This document shows positions 41,099-48,809 of a stretch of 52,544 nt of DNA, in pieces. The position numbers and the translations under genes were made by a program. Within the stretch, counting starts at the first letter, position 1; every line of letters starts with the position of its first letter. The DNA is from a virus. The DNA lies in the IMG/VR virus record IMGVR_UViG_3300021076_000027, positions 1 to 52,544 of that record; one strand, given 5' to 3'. Under the pieces are notes generated by a model, which was not told the DNA's origin, searched no databases, and worked only from the letters and a program-made list of their open reading frames with translations.

Positions 41099-42844
41099 AT
41101 GTCAACCACTAGCCCTATCCTCAACCTGACGCTGCCCGCCAGCGATGGATCGGACCCGTTCAGCCTTGCCGATGACTTCCTCAACAACTGGGCCATCCTA
41201 GACGCCTCTCCTGGCGTCCTCATCACTGCGATCGCAGATCTGCCCACTCTCGACAACGACCAGATCGGTCGCCTCGCCTTCATCTCAGACATGGGCGCCG
41301 ACTTCCTACTGGTATGGGATGGAGTCGGCCCCGGATGGGTCCCGCCCAACGGTAACTTCGGTGACGTGGAGATCAACGGCTCGATGCAGGGCAACATCGA
41401 CATGGCTGGCTATCGCCTCAACAACCTCTCCGATGGCTCTGGTCAGCAGGCGGCTACCGCTGCTCAGCTAGCGACCGCAGTCGAGTTCCTTTCCACCGGA
41501 GCGAGCACGCTGGAGCTGTCGTACAACGGCAACGGGCCTACGGACTGTCAGGTGCTAAATGGCCTGTCGTGGAATCCTAGCCATGGTGGCCTCGTCTTCA
41601 TCGTCATTCCCGCTGCTCTCTGTGGCCTGGGCGAGGACGTACCGGCCTTCGCCTATGTCGATACCAGTGGCATCATCGAGTGGTTCTCGTACCTAGCGAG
41701 CGGCAGTCTCGTCGGCTACGATGCCAACGGCAACCAGATCGGCACATTCCTCTCCTCAGCCAACGGCAACGCCACCCTCGACCCAGACGGCAGCTTCGTC
41801 ATCGATGCAGTGAGCTACAACTGGGTCTTCTCGCCCACCGAGAACAGCTTGCAGTTCCCGACCGGCTACAAGCTCTGGTTCGCTAACCTCGTCAGCGACT
41901 TGGTTGGCAGCGGCCAGGCGGGAGACACGGCGGTGCTCTCGAACAACGGGCAACCGATCTTCGCTATCAACTTCGGTGGCACATGGGAGCAGTACGCTCC
42001 TGCGGCTGCTGGGGGGCCGACTGTGCGTGCCTTCCCGTTCGACTACACGACCGGTGATGTTAACTCCTTCTACACGCCTCAGTCGGGAGAGATCCTCTTG
42101 AACGCATGGGTCGAGGTCGACGTAGCATGGAACGGCACCACGCCTAAGGCCGACATCTTCCTGAGCCAGTCCTCCGTTGGGATGCTCTCGTCACTTGGGT
42201 TCACAATCGATCTGACACAAGCAGACTCCGACGCAGGACAGACACAACTCCTCAACAACTTGGTGACTTATGCCTCGCTCGATCTGGCTACTGCACAGGT
42301 CTACGCCATAGGCCCCTCTATTCCTGCTACTCCTGTGCGCTGCGTCCCCGCCAAGATCCTCGATGGCAACGTCTTCGAGATCGTAGTCTCGCAGGACGGC
42401 AACAGGGGTCATGCTGGCGAGGCTGTAGGCACTACAGTGACTCTCCCCGTCACGATCTCAGCCGGAGTGAATGACACTTTCGTAGTGACCTGCTCTACTG
42501 ACTCATCCTCACCCGAGACATTCACTATCCCACCCGGCACCTACAACACGATCTCCGAGCTATCCGACGCTGTGAACCTCGCTACTGGGACGACCAGTGA
42601 CAACATCACTACGGTTCTCAACCCTAGCGTGGCGACCTTCTCGCCCCCGGTACTCCGTTTCGATGAGGTCACCGCTGGCCTGTTCAACAACGCTGACACG
42701 ATCACGGAGGGCAACGGTGGTGCCGCAGCCATCGGCTTCATCGGCACTGTTCCCTTCACTGGCGGTACGGGTGGGGCCACTGGCTCTACACAAGGTTCGG
42801 GTGTCATCTACATCGAGACGGTTGTCCCGAAGGCAGGAGCATAG
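41099..42844 (+). CDS. tail fibre/receptor-binding protein
   Basis: 581 residues. The N-terminus (PILNLTLPASDGSDPFSLADDFLNNWAILDASPG) matches the virion-attachment signature of many phage fibres. Domains follow with GSMQGNIDMAGYRLNNLSDGSGQQAATAAQL, a shaft-like linker, then beta-rich C-terminal domains including an FTIPPGTYNTISELSDAVNLATG segment, seen in tail-tip and pectate-lyase-like proteins. No Cys cluster or catalytic motif is certain. The ribosome site is part of repeat copy 9. Confidence 0.72.
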   Translation: MSTTSPILNLTLPASDGSDPFSLADDFLNNWAILDASPGVLITAIADLPTLDNDQIGRLAFISDMGADFLLVWDGVGPGWVPPNGNFGDVEINGSMQGNIDMAGYRLNNLSDGSGQQAATAAQLATAVEFLSTGASTLELSYNGNGPTDCQVLNGLSWNPSHGGLVFIVIPAALCGLGEDVPAFAYVDTSGIIEWFSYLASGSLVGYDANGNQIGTFLSSANGNATLDPDGSFVIDAVSYNWVFSPTENSLQFPTGYKLWFANLVSDLVGSGQAGDTAVLSNNGQPIFAINFGGTWEQYAPAAAGGPTVRAFPFDYTTGDVNSFYTPQSGEILLNAWVEVDVAWNGTTPKADIFLSQSSVGMLSSLGFTIDLTQADSDAGQTQLLNNLVTYASLDLATAQVYAIGPSIPATPVRCVPAKILDGNVFEIVVSQDGNRGHAGEAVGTTVTLPVTISAGVNDTFVVTCSTDSSSPETFTIPPGTYNTISELSDAVNLATGTTSDNITTVLNPSVATFSPPVLRFDEVTAGLFNNADTITEGNGGAAAIGFIGTVPFTGGTGGATGSTQGSGVIYIETVVPKAGA

Positions 42845-42845
42845 G

Positions 42846-43817
42846 ATGCCCAACTACGGATCAGGACCCTACGGTGGTGGACCTTACGGCTTCGGCGCCG
42901 GACCGCTTGTGCCCGACTACGGGCTAGACCAGAGCGCACCTCAGCCCGACCCGACGACGCACCTTGTCGACCGCTACTACATGTCGCAGTTCGACACCTC
43001 GACTGTCGGCATCACTGTCTTCGTCGCTGGACAGCAGGGCGACCCGGACGGCGATGTGGTCACGGTGTCGATGTACGACATCAACGAGAACGTGGTCTTC
43101 AGCCAGGCGGCTCTCCGCAGCAGCGTAGGCAACTACCAGATGACCTTCACCACGGAGCAGTCTGCTGTTCCGGGCTTCTACACGCTCGCATGGGACTTCA
43201 CCATCGCATCGCAGCCGCAGGAGCTTCAGACCTACATCCAGATCGGCGCCACCAACCCGGCCTACGACAAGCTCGATGCTGGCATGAAGAACATCGTGGA
43301 GAGCGTGTGGATTCGCTTCGCTGACATGTTCGACAGTCCTCAAGGTGGACCTCACCTTCAGGTGTTCTTCCAGACCGCCTTCTCTCGTGGTCGCCTGGCG
43401 CAGCTTCTTCAGATCGCCCTCAACAAGATCAACCTCACCATGCAGCCCGCCTTCAGCTTCACGCTGACGCCGGGCAGTGAGTTCCCCTATCAGGACTGGG
43501 GCGGTCTGCTCGAACAGGGTCTCTACATCGAGACCATCCGCCACCTCATCCGCTCCTACGTCGAGATGCCGATGCCTACTGGTGTCACTGTCTCTCGTAT
43601 GGACCGTAGAGACTTCTCGGACCGTTGGCAGAACGTGTACGAGATGGAGAACGCTGACTACATGAACATGCTCAGCGACTTCAAGATCCAGATGATGTTC
43701 CTGTCCCGTCCTCGTGTCCTCGTCTCTGGTGGCGCCTACGGCAACTGGGGACCGACAAGGCTCCCGGGGTCCGCCGCTGCACGGGGCATCAATCGGGTCT
43801 GGGCGGCGTTTTACTAG
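42846..43817 (+). CDS. virion structural protein (minor)
   Basis: 323 residues; start ATG 42846 just after the previous TAG. The N-terminus is Gly/Tyr/Pro-rich (MPNYGSGPYGGGPYGFGAGP). A beta-sandwich (VGITVFVAGQQGDPDGDVVTVSMYDINENVV) is followed by a helical region (YDKLDAGMKNIVESVWIRFADMF...GRLAQLLQIALNKINLTMQP), characteristic of actinophage minor structural proteins near fibre genes. The exact role is unknown. An HNH gene follows 16 nt later. Confidence 0.65.
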   Translation: MPNYGSGPYGGGPYGFGAGPLVPDYGLDQSAPQPDPTTHLVDRYYMSQFDTSTVGITVFVAGQQGDPDGDVVTVSMYDINENVVFSQAALRSSVGNYQMTFTTEQSAVPGFYTLAWDFTIASQPQELQTYIQIGATNPAYDKLDAGMKNIVESVWIRFADMFDSPQGGPHLQVFFQTAFSRGRLAQLLQIALNKINLTMQPAFSFTLTPGSEFPYQDWGGLLEQGLYIETIRHLIRSYVEMPMPTGVTVSRMDRRDFSDRWQNVYEMENADYMNMLSDFKIQMMFLSRPRVLVSGGAYGNWGPTRLPGSAAARGINRVWAAFY

Positions 43818-43821
43818 ATGG

Positions 43822-43827
43822 TAAGAT
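43822..43827 (+). promoter_or_regulatory. -10 element of leaderless HNH gene
   Basis: TAAGAT, 6 nt before ATG 43834. No convincing -35 is seen. Confidence 0.55.
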
Positions 43828-43833
43828 AGAGTG

Positions 43834-44316
43834 ATGAAGAAGACATGTACTCGCTGTGGTGAAGAGAAGCCGCTTGAGGACTACCACCGCAATCACGTCG
43901 CCAAGGACGGTCGTAATCCTCGGTGCAAGAAGTGTGCCATCGAGGTAGCTGCCCAGTGGCAGAAGGACAACCGAGATCGCCATGCGGAGTTCGTCCGTGC
44001 GTATGCTCAGAGCAACCCTGTAGCAGTACGAGAGAAGAATCGCAGAGCTAAGATCAAGCGCAAGCGTCTCTTGGCTTCAGCCGAGCAGGACGACCATACG
44101 GCTCTAGAGATCTTTGAGCGAGACGCATGGATCTGTCAACTGTGCTTCGAGCCGATCGATGCTGCACTGAAGCACCCCAACGTGCGTGCCGCCTCTCGGG
44201 ATCATGTAGTCCCCATCTCGTGTGGTGGTGATGACACGAGAGAGAACGTACAGGCCGCTCACTACGAGTGCAACCTACGCAAGGGCAATCGTGTTGAGGA
44301 GGTCTCGTGTCTCTAG
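43834..44316 (+). CDS. HNH homing endonuclease
   Basis: 160 residues. The N-terminal finger CTRCGEEKPLEDYH...CKKC is of the type also found as an orphan at 50276. After a basic helix the HNH core is CQLCFEPIDAAL...ASRDHVVPISCGGDD...NVQAAHYECNLRKGN. The ATG at 43834 is preferred to GTG 43831 because of the -10. The gene ends 10 nt into the next CDS, which starts at GTG 44307. Confidence 0.87.
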   Translation: MKKTCTRCGEEKPLEDYHRNHVAKDGRNPRCKKCAIEVAAQWQKDNRDRHAEFVRAYAQSNPVAVREKNRRAKIKRKRLLASAEQDDHTALEIFERDAWICQLCFEPIDAALKHPNVRAASRDHVVPISCGGDDTRENVQAAHYECNLRKGNRVEEVSCL

Positions 44317-44567
44317 GCCGACAGATAGAACGGCACCTCCGATACCCCGTGGCGTGCGTGTGCGCCTACGAGACCTTCGCCATCATGACCAACAAGGTTC
44401 CCACAGTCTCTCACCTCTGCTGGAAGCAGAAGATCCTGATCCCCGTTATCCTCGGGGGTCTAGCTGCGCACCTCATCATCCCTCACAAGGTCGATGGCAC
44501 TAGCCCCCTGGCTGACTTCGATAGCCATCTCCCCGCAGGCCACCCGGACAAGATCATCGGTACCTGA
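44307..44567 (+). CDS. small membrane protein
   Basis: 86 residues from a GTG overlapping the HNH gene. The pattern GRQIERHLRYPVACVCAYETFAIMT...VPTVSHLCWKQKILIPVILGGLAAHLIIPH is a short protein with one clear membrane helix, of a kind common in actinophage late regions. Function is unknown; holin or membrane-remodelling roles are possible. TGATG junction with the next gene. Confidence 0.68.
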   Translation: MSLGRQIERHLRYPVACVCAYETFAIMTNKVPTVSHLCWKQKILIPVILGGLAAHLIIPHKVDGTSPLADFDSHLPAGHPDKIIGT

Positions 44568-44983
44568 TGCCTGTCGTCACTCCTCAACAGTACGAAGATG
44601 CCATCGAGACGGAGATGCGTGGGCATCCGAGATCTGGATTCCTTACCTACTATCCCGCTTCGAAGATCCTCTCTGAGCGCATGATCCCCATCCTTGAGCA
44701 TGATGGCCAAGCAGGCATCCTAGTGTGGAAGCACGATGGCCATATAGAAGCCGCTGGACTCTTCAACAACTCTGGTGTGCCCAACGCAGGCAAGGATCTC
44801 CTCAAGCGAGTCATCGACCAATATGGTGTCAACTATGTTGAGGCGTTCGAGCCACTCAACAAGATCTATGAGTCTCTCGGCTTTCACACTGAGAGCAAGG
44901 ACGCATGGGACGATCAGTACGCCCCGGCCTCGTGGAACTATGCTGCACACGGTACTCCGTCAGTGCACTACATGGTAAGATAG
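44567..44983 (+). CDS. GNAT-like acetyltransferase
   Basis: 138 residues. The C-terminal half (NAGKDLLKRVIDQYGVNYVEAFEPLNKIYESLGFHTESKDAWDDQYAP) resembles the helix-strand-aromatic end of phage GNAT-fold proteins, with LNKIYESLGF as the acceptor-side helix motif. The acetyl-CoA-binding Q/RxxGxG/A loop is not clear (GVPNAGKDLL is the nearest), so activity is uncertain. The stop codon overlaps the -10 of the next gene. Confidence 0.55.
   Translation: MPVVTPQQYEDAIETEMRGHPRSGFLTYYPASKILSERMIPILEHDGQAGILVWKHDGHIEAAGLFNNSGVPNAGKDLLKRVIDQYGVNYVEAFEPLNKIYESLGFHTESKDAWDDQYAPASWNYAAHGTPSVHYMVR
44976..44981 (+). promoter_or_regulatory. -10 element of leaderless AP2/HNH gene
   Basis: TAAGAT, 6 nt before ATG 44988; its last T is the first base of the upstream TAG stop. 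Confidence 0.6.
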
Positions 44984-44987
44984 ATTG

Positions 44988-45473
44988 ATGCGTGAGATCC
45001 CACTGACCCAAGGCAAGGTCGCCCTCGTTGATGACGAGGACTACGAATGGCTGTCACAGTGGAAGTGGTTCGCCTATCACGACCGTAGTGGCACGTGGTA
45101 TGCACGCCGCAACATCCGATTGCCCGATGGCCGCATGGGAATCTTGTCGATGCAGAATGCTGTCCGTGCTATGGATGCGGGGTATCTATGCGATCATGAG
45201 GACGGCGATGGTCTGAACAACCAACGCTATAATCTACGCAGAGCTACTAAGAATCAGAATGTACGCAACCGGAAGAAGCAGCGCAACAATACCTCGGGCT
45301 ACCGAGGAGTGAGTTGGGATGCGGAGAAGCAGAAGTGGCGAGCGCAGATCCGAGTCGATACTAAGGGCATCTCACTGGGACGCTTCAGTGATCCCGAGGA
45401 CGCCGCACGAGCTTACAATGCAGCCGCACTCAAGCACTTCGGTGAGTTCGCCCGCTTGAATGAGGTACCGTAA
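44988..45473 (+). CDS. HNH homing endonuclease with AP2 domain
   Basis: 161 residues. The N-terminal IPLTQGKVALVDDEDYEWLSQWKW strand is typical of AP2-associated HNH enzymes. The HNH core includes LCDHEDGDGLNNQRYNLRRATKNQNVRNR (His of DHEDGDGLNN and the N-R-NLR pattern). The C-terminal RGVSWDAEKQKWRAQIRVDTKGISLGRFSDPEDAARAYNAAALKHFGEFARLN is an AP2 DNA-binding domain. The ATG is chosen by the -10 6 nt upstream. The gene ends in a TAATG overlap with the zinc protein downstream. Confidence 0.9.
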   Translation: MREIPLTQGKVALVDDEDYEWLSQWKWFAYHDRSGTWYARRNIRLPDGRMGILSMQNAVRAMDAGYLCDHEDGDGLNNQRYNLRRATKNQNVRNRKKQRNNTSGYRGVSWDAEKQKWRAQIRVDTKGISLGRFSDPEDAARAYNAAALKHFGEFARLNEVP

Positions 45474-46687
45474 TGCTGACGATGGCCACGGTACACCAAG
45501 CAGAGACGGCCAAGGCTCCGTGCCCTCAGTGTGGCTCGAACGACGTGGAGCGCACACCTCTGCCCGACGAGCACGCAGACGGTAAGGAGCGTGTGGATAG
45601 TACATGCTCCGGCTGTGGTCTCAACAGAGGCGACAGCACCCGCAGCACGAACAAGCATCGAGTGCGTAACCATCCCCTCATCTACCCCGAGGGCCAGACG
45701 GCTCCCCATCACACCGCAGCCCCGGTGGACTACTACCTCATGGGCAACAATGGCCAGTGGGAAGCTCGCTGTGCTCATGGTGGCTGTGGCTTCCGAGTGC
45801 GTGAGGACGACAAGCGCACCGCCGAAGGCCGCATCGAGAACCACGTGCGTTGCCACAAGAGCGCCTCAAAGATTGCGGCCTCTGACGACATCCAGAAGAT
45901 CAAGGACGCCATCAACCACTGTGATGCCTATGACAGCGTGTCCATGTGGCTCGACCCACAGGGCAACATCAGCGTGGTCGCCTGGCATGGCGGCGAGAGT
46001 GCCATCTACTCGAAGTTCGATCAGGGGTACGTGCGTCTGCACTGGGACCCTCGCACCTTCATCGTCCACTTCAAGTCAGCGCTCACCCCTGCACAAGGCG
46101 TAGCGCTGTTCACGTTGCTCGAAGCCATCCACATGCCGAACGTCACCGTGCAGTCGCCTGGTGGTGGTGTCCATGTCGACACCTCTCGCAACCCGTCGAG
46201 CCAGATGAAGCTCATCCGCAATGCCCTCCTCAAGCAGGCCACACCATCACCTCAGGACATCAAGGCGGCGTGCTGGTCCAAGGGCTTCTTCGAACTGATG
46301 GCCAAGGAGTTCGGCGCACGAGGCAATGACCCTGTGCATGGTGCGTGCCGCCTCGTGATGGAAGCGCTCAAGATCATCTTCCCATCCGGCGAGAAGATGG
46401 CCACCGTCCTCGACCGAGGAGATAGCCCCGATGCCGTCGAGTTCTTCAAGACACACCAGCCCATCGTGCAGCACTACGTGCTCAAGATCGGCAACATGTA
46501 CCTCGACGGCAATGGCGCCCACACCGCTCAGGACATCACCACGGACGAGGAGCTAGGTGGGTGGCGTGAGATCCCCAACCTCATCATCCCTGCCACGCAG
46601 CAACTCATCGACAGCAACCGTGGCATCTCCTGCCCTCCTGGCGCTGCACAGCGTGCAGCCCAGTACATCCTTGACTACAAGGGCTAG
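45473..46687 (+). CDS. zinc-finger head-type protein with a SKIA junction
   Basis: 404 residues. N-terminal CPQCGSNDV...CSGCGLNR ribbon, then a CAHGGCGF...HVRCH finger, then the junction KSASKIAAS, the same kind of motif as in the portal-region proteins. The C-terminal ~270 residues form an alpha/beta domain (QKIKDAINHCDAYDSVSMWLDPQGNISVVAWHGGESAIYSKFDQGYVRLHWDPRTFIVHFKSA...) of unknown function. This outlying member of the modular group suggests that packaged proteins are not confined to the portal operon. Confidence 0.65.
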   Translation: MLTMATVHQAETAKAPCPQCGSNDVERTPLPDEHADGKERVDSTCSGCGLNRGDSTRSTNKHRVRNHPLIYPEGQTAPHHTAAPVDYYLMGNNGQWEARCAHGGCGFRVREDDKRTAEGRIENHVRCHKSASKIAASDDIQKIKDAINHCDAYDSVSMWLDPQGNISVVAWHGGESAIYSKFDQGYVRLHWDPRTFIVHFKSALTPAQGVALFTLLEAIHMPNVTVQSPGGGVHVDTSRNPSSQMKLIRNALLKQATPSPQDIKAACWSKGFFELMAKEFGARGNDPVHGACRLVMEALKIIFPSGEKMATVLDRGDSPDAVEFFKTHQPIVQHYVLKIGNMYLDGNGAHTAQDITTDEELGGWREIPNLIIPATQQLIDSNRGISCPPGAAQRAAQYILDYKG

Positions 46688-46700
46688 CCTCTGATACGCT
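46671..46700 (+). promoter_or_regulatory. promoter of leaderless ferredoxin gene
   Basis: TTGACT (46671-46676), an 18-nt spacer, TACGCT with TGA extension (46695-46700), then 6 nt to ATG 46707. The -35 lies within the end of the previous coding sequence. Confidence 0.6.
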
Positions 46701-46706
46701 GCATCC

Positions 46707-46982
46707 ATGAAGGTCTGGATAGATGATACGCTCTGCACTGGCGACGGACTTTGCATTCAGGACGTGCCCCGAGTCTTCGACTGGGGTGACGACGACCTCG
46801 CCTACGTCAAGGGCGATGCTGGCATCCTAGGCCCGAGGGACCTGGCCACCGTCCCGGCTGAGTTCGAGGATCGTGTGGTGGACGCAGCCATCCGCTGCCC
46901 AGGCCAGTGCATCTTCATCGAGGAGCACGACGAGATCCCCTACACGCCCGAGACTGAGGGCACCCGACCTCGCATCCGATAG
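46707..46982 (+). CDS. ferredoxin, actinobacterial 3Fe-4S type
   Basis: 91 residues. The pattern C10-x2-D13-x2-C16 ... C64-P places Asp at the second ligand, as in ferredoxins that hold 3Fe-4S clusters or Asp-ligated 4Fe-4S clusters. AAIRCPGQCIFIEE completes the fold. Host homologues pass electrons to cytochrome P450s. The phage copy may supplement or redirect host electron transfer; its partner is unknown. It is independently transcribed from its own leaderless promoter. Confidence 0.85.
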   Translation: MKVWIDDTLCTGDGLCIQDVPRVFDWGDDDLAYVKGDAGILGPRDLATVPAEFEDRVVDAAIRCPGQCIFIEEHDEIPYTPETEGTRPRIR

Positions 46983-46985
46983 GAC

Positions 46986-47014
46986 TTGCGCTGAGGCTCG
47001 AAGTGTAGTACGAT
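46986..47014 (+). promoter_or_regulatory. promoter with leader, upstream of 47045 gene
   Basis: TTGCGC (46986-46991), 17 nt, TACGAT (47009-47014), followed by a 30-nt leader with GAGGGAGAG before ATG 47045. It begins the small accessory-gene operon. Confidence 0.5.
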
Positions 47015-47044
47015 CTCCCCCGTTCCAGTGAGAGGGAGAGATCA

Positions 47045-47491
47045 ATGGCTAGGCAATGGGTCACACGAGAAGAGGTGGCGAAGCGCAACCAGTTGGGGGA
47101 CGCTGTAGCGAGCCTCAGCCACAAGGATGCGCCGAAGATCACAGTCACCATCGGTGACGCCACCGATGGTACCCCACATCAGTGGAAGAGTCGCAAGGCG
47201 GCTCGCAAGTGGGCCGAGGCCTTGGTAAACGTCCCCGTTTGGCGTGAGGGTGCCTACTACGACTACCTGTACGAGGGCGTGGCCCTGAAGCCTCATATCC
47301 GACCCCCGCTCGTCCCCGATGATGAGGTTGCGTTCGAGGGCGCATGGGAGCCGACCGATCCCTCGCTCGATGCGGCCACCACCTTCGAGGTGCCCACGGA
47401 GGCCTCACTGTCCGACCTCAAGTCCGATACGCATGTGGCCGTAGTCGATGCGCTGGGACTCACGAGGGACCCTCCCCACTCCCCAACCTGA
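47045..47491 (+). CDS. hypothetical protein
   Basis: 148 residues with a strong ribosome site. Basic N-terminus (ARQWVTREEVAKRNQLG), mixed alpha/beta middle, low-complexity acidic end. No family recognised. It opens a run of small accessory genes downstream of a -35/-10 promoter. Confidence 0.6.
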   Translation: MARQWVTREEVAKRNQLGDAVASLSHKDAPKITVTIGDATDGTPHQWKSRKAARKWAEALVNVPVWREGAYYDYLYEGVALKPHIRPPLVPDDEVAFEGAWEPTDPSLDAATTFEVPTEASLSDLKSDTHVAVVDALGLTRDPPHSPT

Positions 47492-47511
47492 CCACCCTCT
47501 CGGAGGGTGCA

Positions 47512-48108
47512 CTGACGTGCCAGGAGTCCGTCTACGTGGGTCCCGAGTTCTACCTGTGCTCCAAGTCGGAGGGTCATGGTGGCGCCCATCAGGACCAGCC
47601 GAAGAACTTCAGGTGGGGTGAGTCGAGGTACTTCCCACTCGATGATGAACCCTTCGATCCTCAGTGGCAGGAGAAGCTCGGAGTACAGCCCCACTTCGAG
47701 GTACCTGAGGCGCTCGATCCTGCCGACGTGGACTGGGAGGAGATGGCCGAGTTCCCCAAGATGCTCCTAGCTCAGGGACTCCCGGCCAGGTGTCAGAGTG
47801 TCTGTAGTGTCGATGGGTCCCAGTGCATCTTCCCCGACATCCACACCACCGAGATCAACGAGTACCCCGCATGGCATGAGAGCGACACCTGCAGGTCATG
47901 GAGGATCGGCCTGGCAGACATCACTCCCCAGGAGCACACCGACACCCTCAACGAGTTCCTCGATTTCCTCGATGCTCTAGAGGAGCTAGGAGTCCCCGAG
48001 AACATCGGTATCACGGTAGCCTACAAGGACAGCAACTACACGTGGAGAGGGTACTACTGGTCCCTCACACATGAAGTGGATCTCCTCTCTGCGGACGGAC
48101 TCTACTAG
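47512..48108 (+). CDS. hypothetical Cys/His protein, uncertain start
   Basis: About 198 residues. No ATG, GTG or TTG is usable: the first plausible codon is CTG 47512, with GGAGGG 4 nt upstream; a CTG at 47488 would overlap the previous stop as CTGA. The N-terminus has CQESVYVGPEFYLCSKSEGHGGAH, a C-x-GHxGxH zinc-like motif; a second C cluster (RCQSVCSVDGSQC) follows. The C-terminal 80 residues are helical and acidic. Function unknown. Confidence 0.5.
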   Translation: MTCQESVYVGPEFYLCSKSEGHGGAHQDQPKNFRWGESRYFPLDDEPFDPQWQEKLGVQPHFEVPEALDPADVDWEEMAEFPKMLLAQGLPARCQSVCSVDGSQCIFPDIHTTEINEYPAWHESDTCRSWRIGLADITPQEHTDTLNEFLDFLDALEELGVPENIGITVAYKDSNYTWRGYYWSLTHEVDLLSADGLY

Positions 48109-48115
48109 GGTACTA

Positions 48116-48164
48116 CCTGGGTATCCAATCTCTCTACCATATGGTAGATACTTAGATACCCAGG
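48116..48164 (+). promoter_or_regulatory. nested inverted repeats before GIY-YIG gene
   Basis: Outer arms CCTGGGTATC (48116-48125) and GATACCCAGG (48155-48164) are a perfect 10-bp inverted repeat. Between them lies the perfect 14-bp palindrome CTACCATATGGTAG (48134-48147). It follows the stop of the 47512 gene. It could be a terminator-like hairpin, an operator or a nuclease target. Confidence 0.55.
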
Positions 48165-48194
48165 TACACCAACATCGAATGAATATGCAGGTAG

Positions 48195-48809
48195 ATGTAT
48201 AATGACCCATCTAGGGACCTGAGGAAAGTGCGCATCAAGAAGTGCAAGAACGGCTGTGATAAGCGTGTGTGGCTCGATGGTGAGTGCCGCCCGTGTTGGC
48301 GCATCACGCAGAAGAAGCTCAAGCTCTCGAAGCCAGGACCACGTAGACCCGATGGGACATTCGTCAAGCAGTCGAGGTGGGTCAAGGAGACATCTGCCCG
48401 CTTCGAGATCTACCTCATTGAGGGACCCGGATGCTGGTATGTGGGGTCGACCTTCAAGACAACCGAGCAGCGGTTTCCAGAGCACATCAGAGCCGCCCGT
48501 CGAGGGAAGGTCAACACACGGTTGGCCCGTAAGATGAGAGAGCTAGGGCCGGAGAACTTCAGAGTCAGGGTACTCGAAGTTGGGTACGGAGATCCCGGTC
48601 CGGTCGAGCAGCATTGGATCGACCGCTATGAGCGCAGCAAGGGTGAGGGGGTGAATACGGTGAAGGCAGCTAGCCGCACACTCACTAAGTCGATTACCAC
48701 GTTGACAGTGCTCCCGTCGACTGCTAGAGTCGTTCCGCTCAGCCCCGCAGGGCAGAAGGCCTTGAAGATGGCAGAAGAGCGCCAGAGGAAGTACGGAAGG
48801 TCGATATGA
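48195..48809 (+). CDS. GIY-YIG homing endonuclease with N-terminal zinc finger
   Basis: 204 residues. An N-terminal CKNGCDKRVWLDGECRPC finger and basic linker precede a GIY-YIG core (RFEIYLIEGPGCWYVGSTFKTTEQRF, EQHWIDRYE with the catalytic Glu). Start is uncertain: ATG 48195 overlaps a TATAAT at 48198-48203, so GTG 48228, with GAGGAAA just upstream, may be the real start. The C-terminus ends in a TGA/ATG overlap with the next gene. Confidence 0.85.
   Translation: MYNDPSRDLRKVRIKKCKNGCDKRVWLDGECRPCWRITQKKLKLSKPGPRRPDGTFVKQSRWVKETSARFEIYLIEGPGCWYVGSTFKTTEQRFPEHIRAARRGKVNTRLARKMRELGPENFRVRVLEVGYGDPGPVEQHWIDRYERSKGEGVNTVKAASRTLTKSITTLTVLPSTARVVPLSPAGQKALKMAEERQRKYGRSI

Noticed and set aside
47440-47515. 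Programmed -1 frameshift joining the 47045 and 47512 genes
   Set aside because: The frames are in the right relation, but there is no X-XXY-YYZ slippery heptamer before the TGA at 47489.
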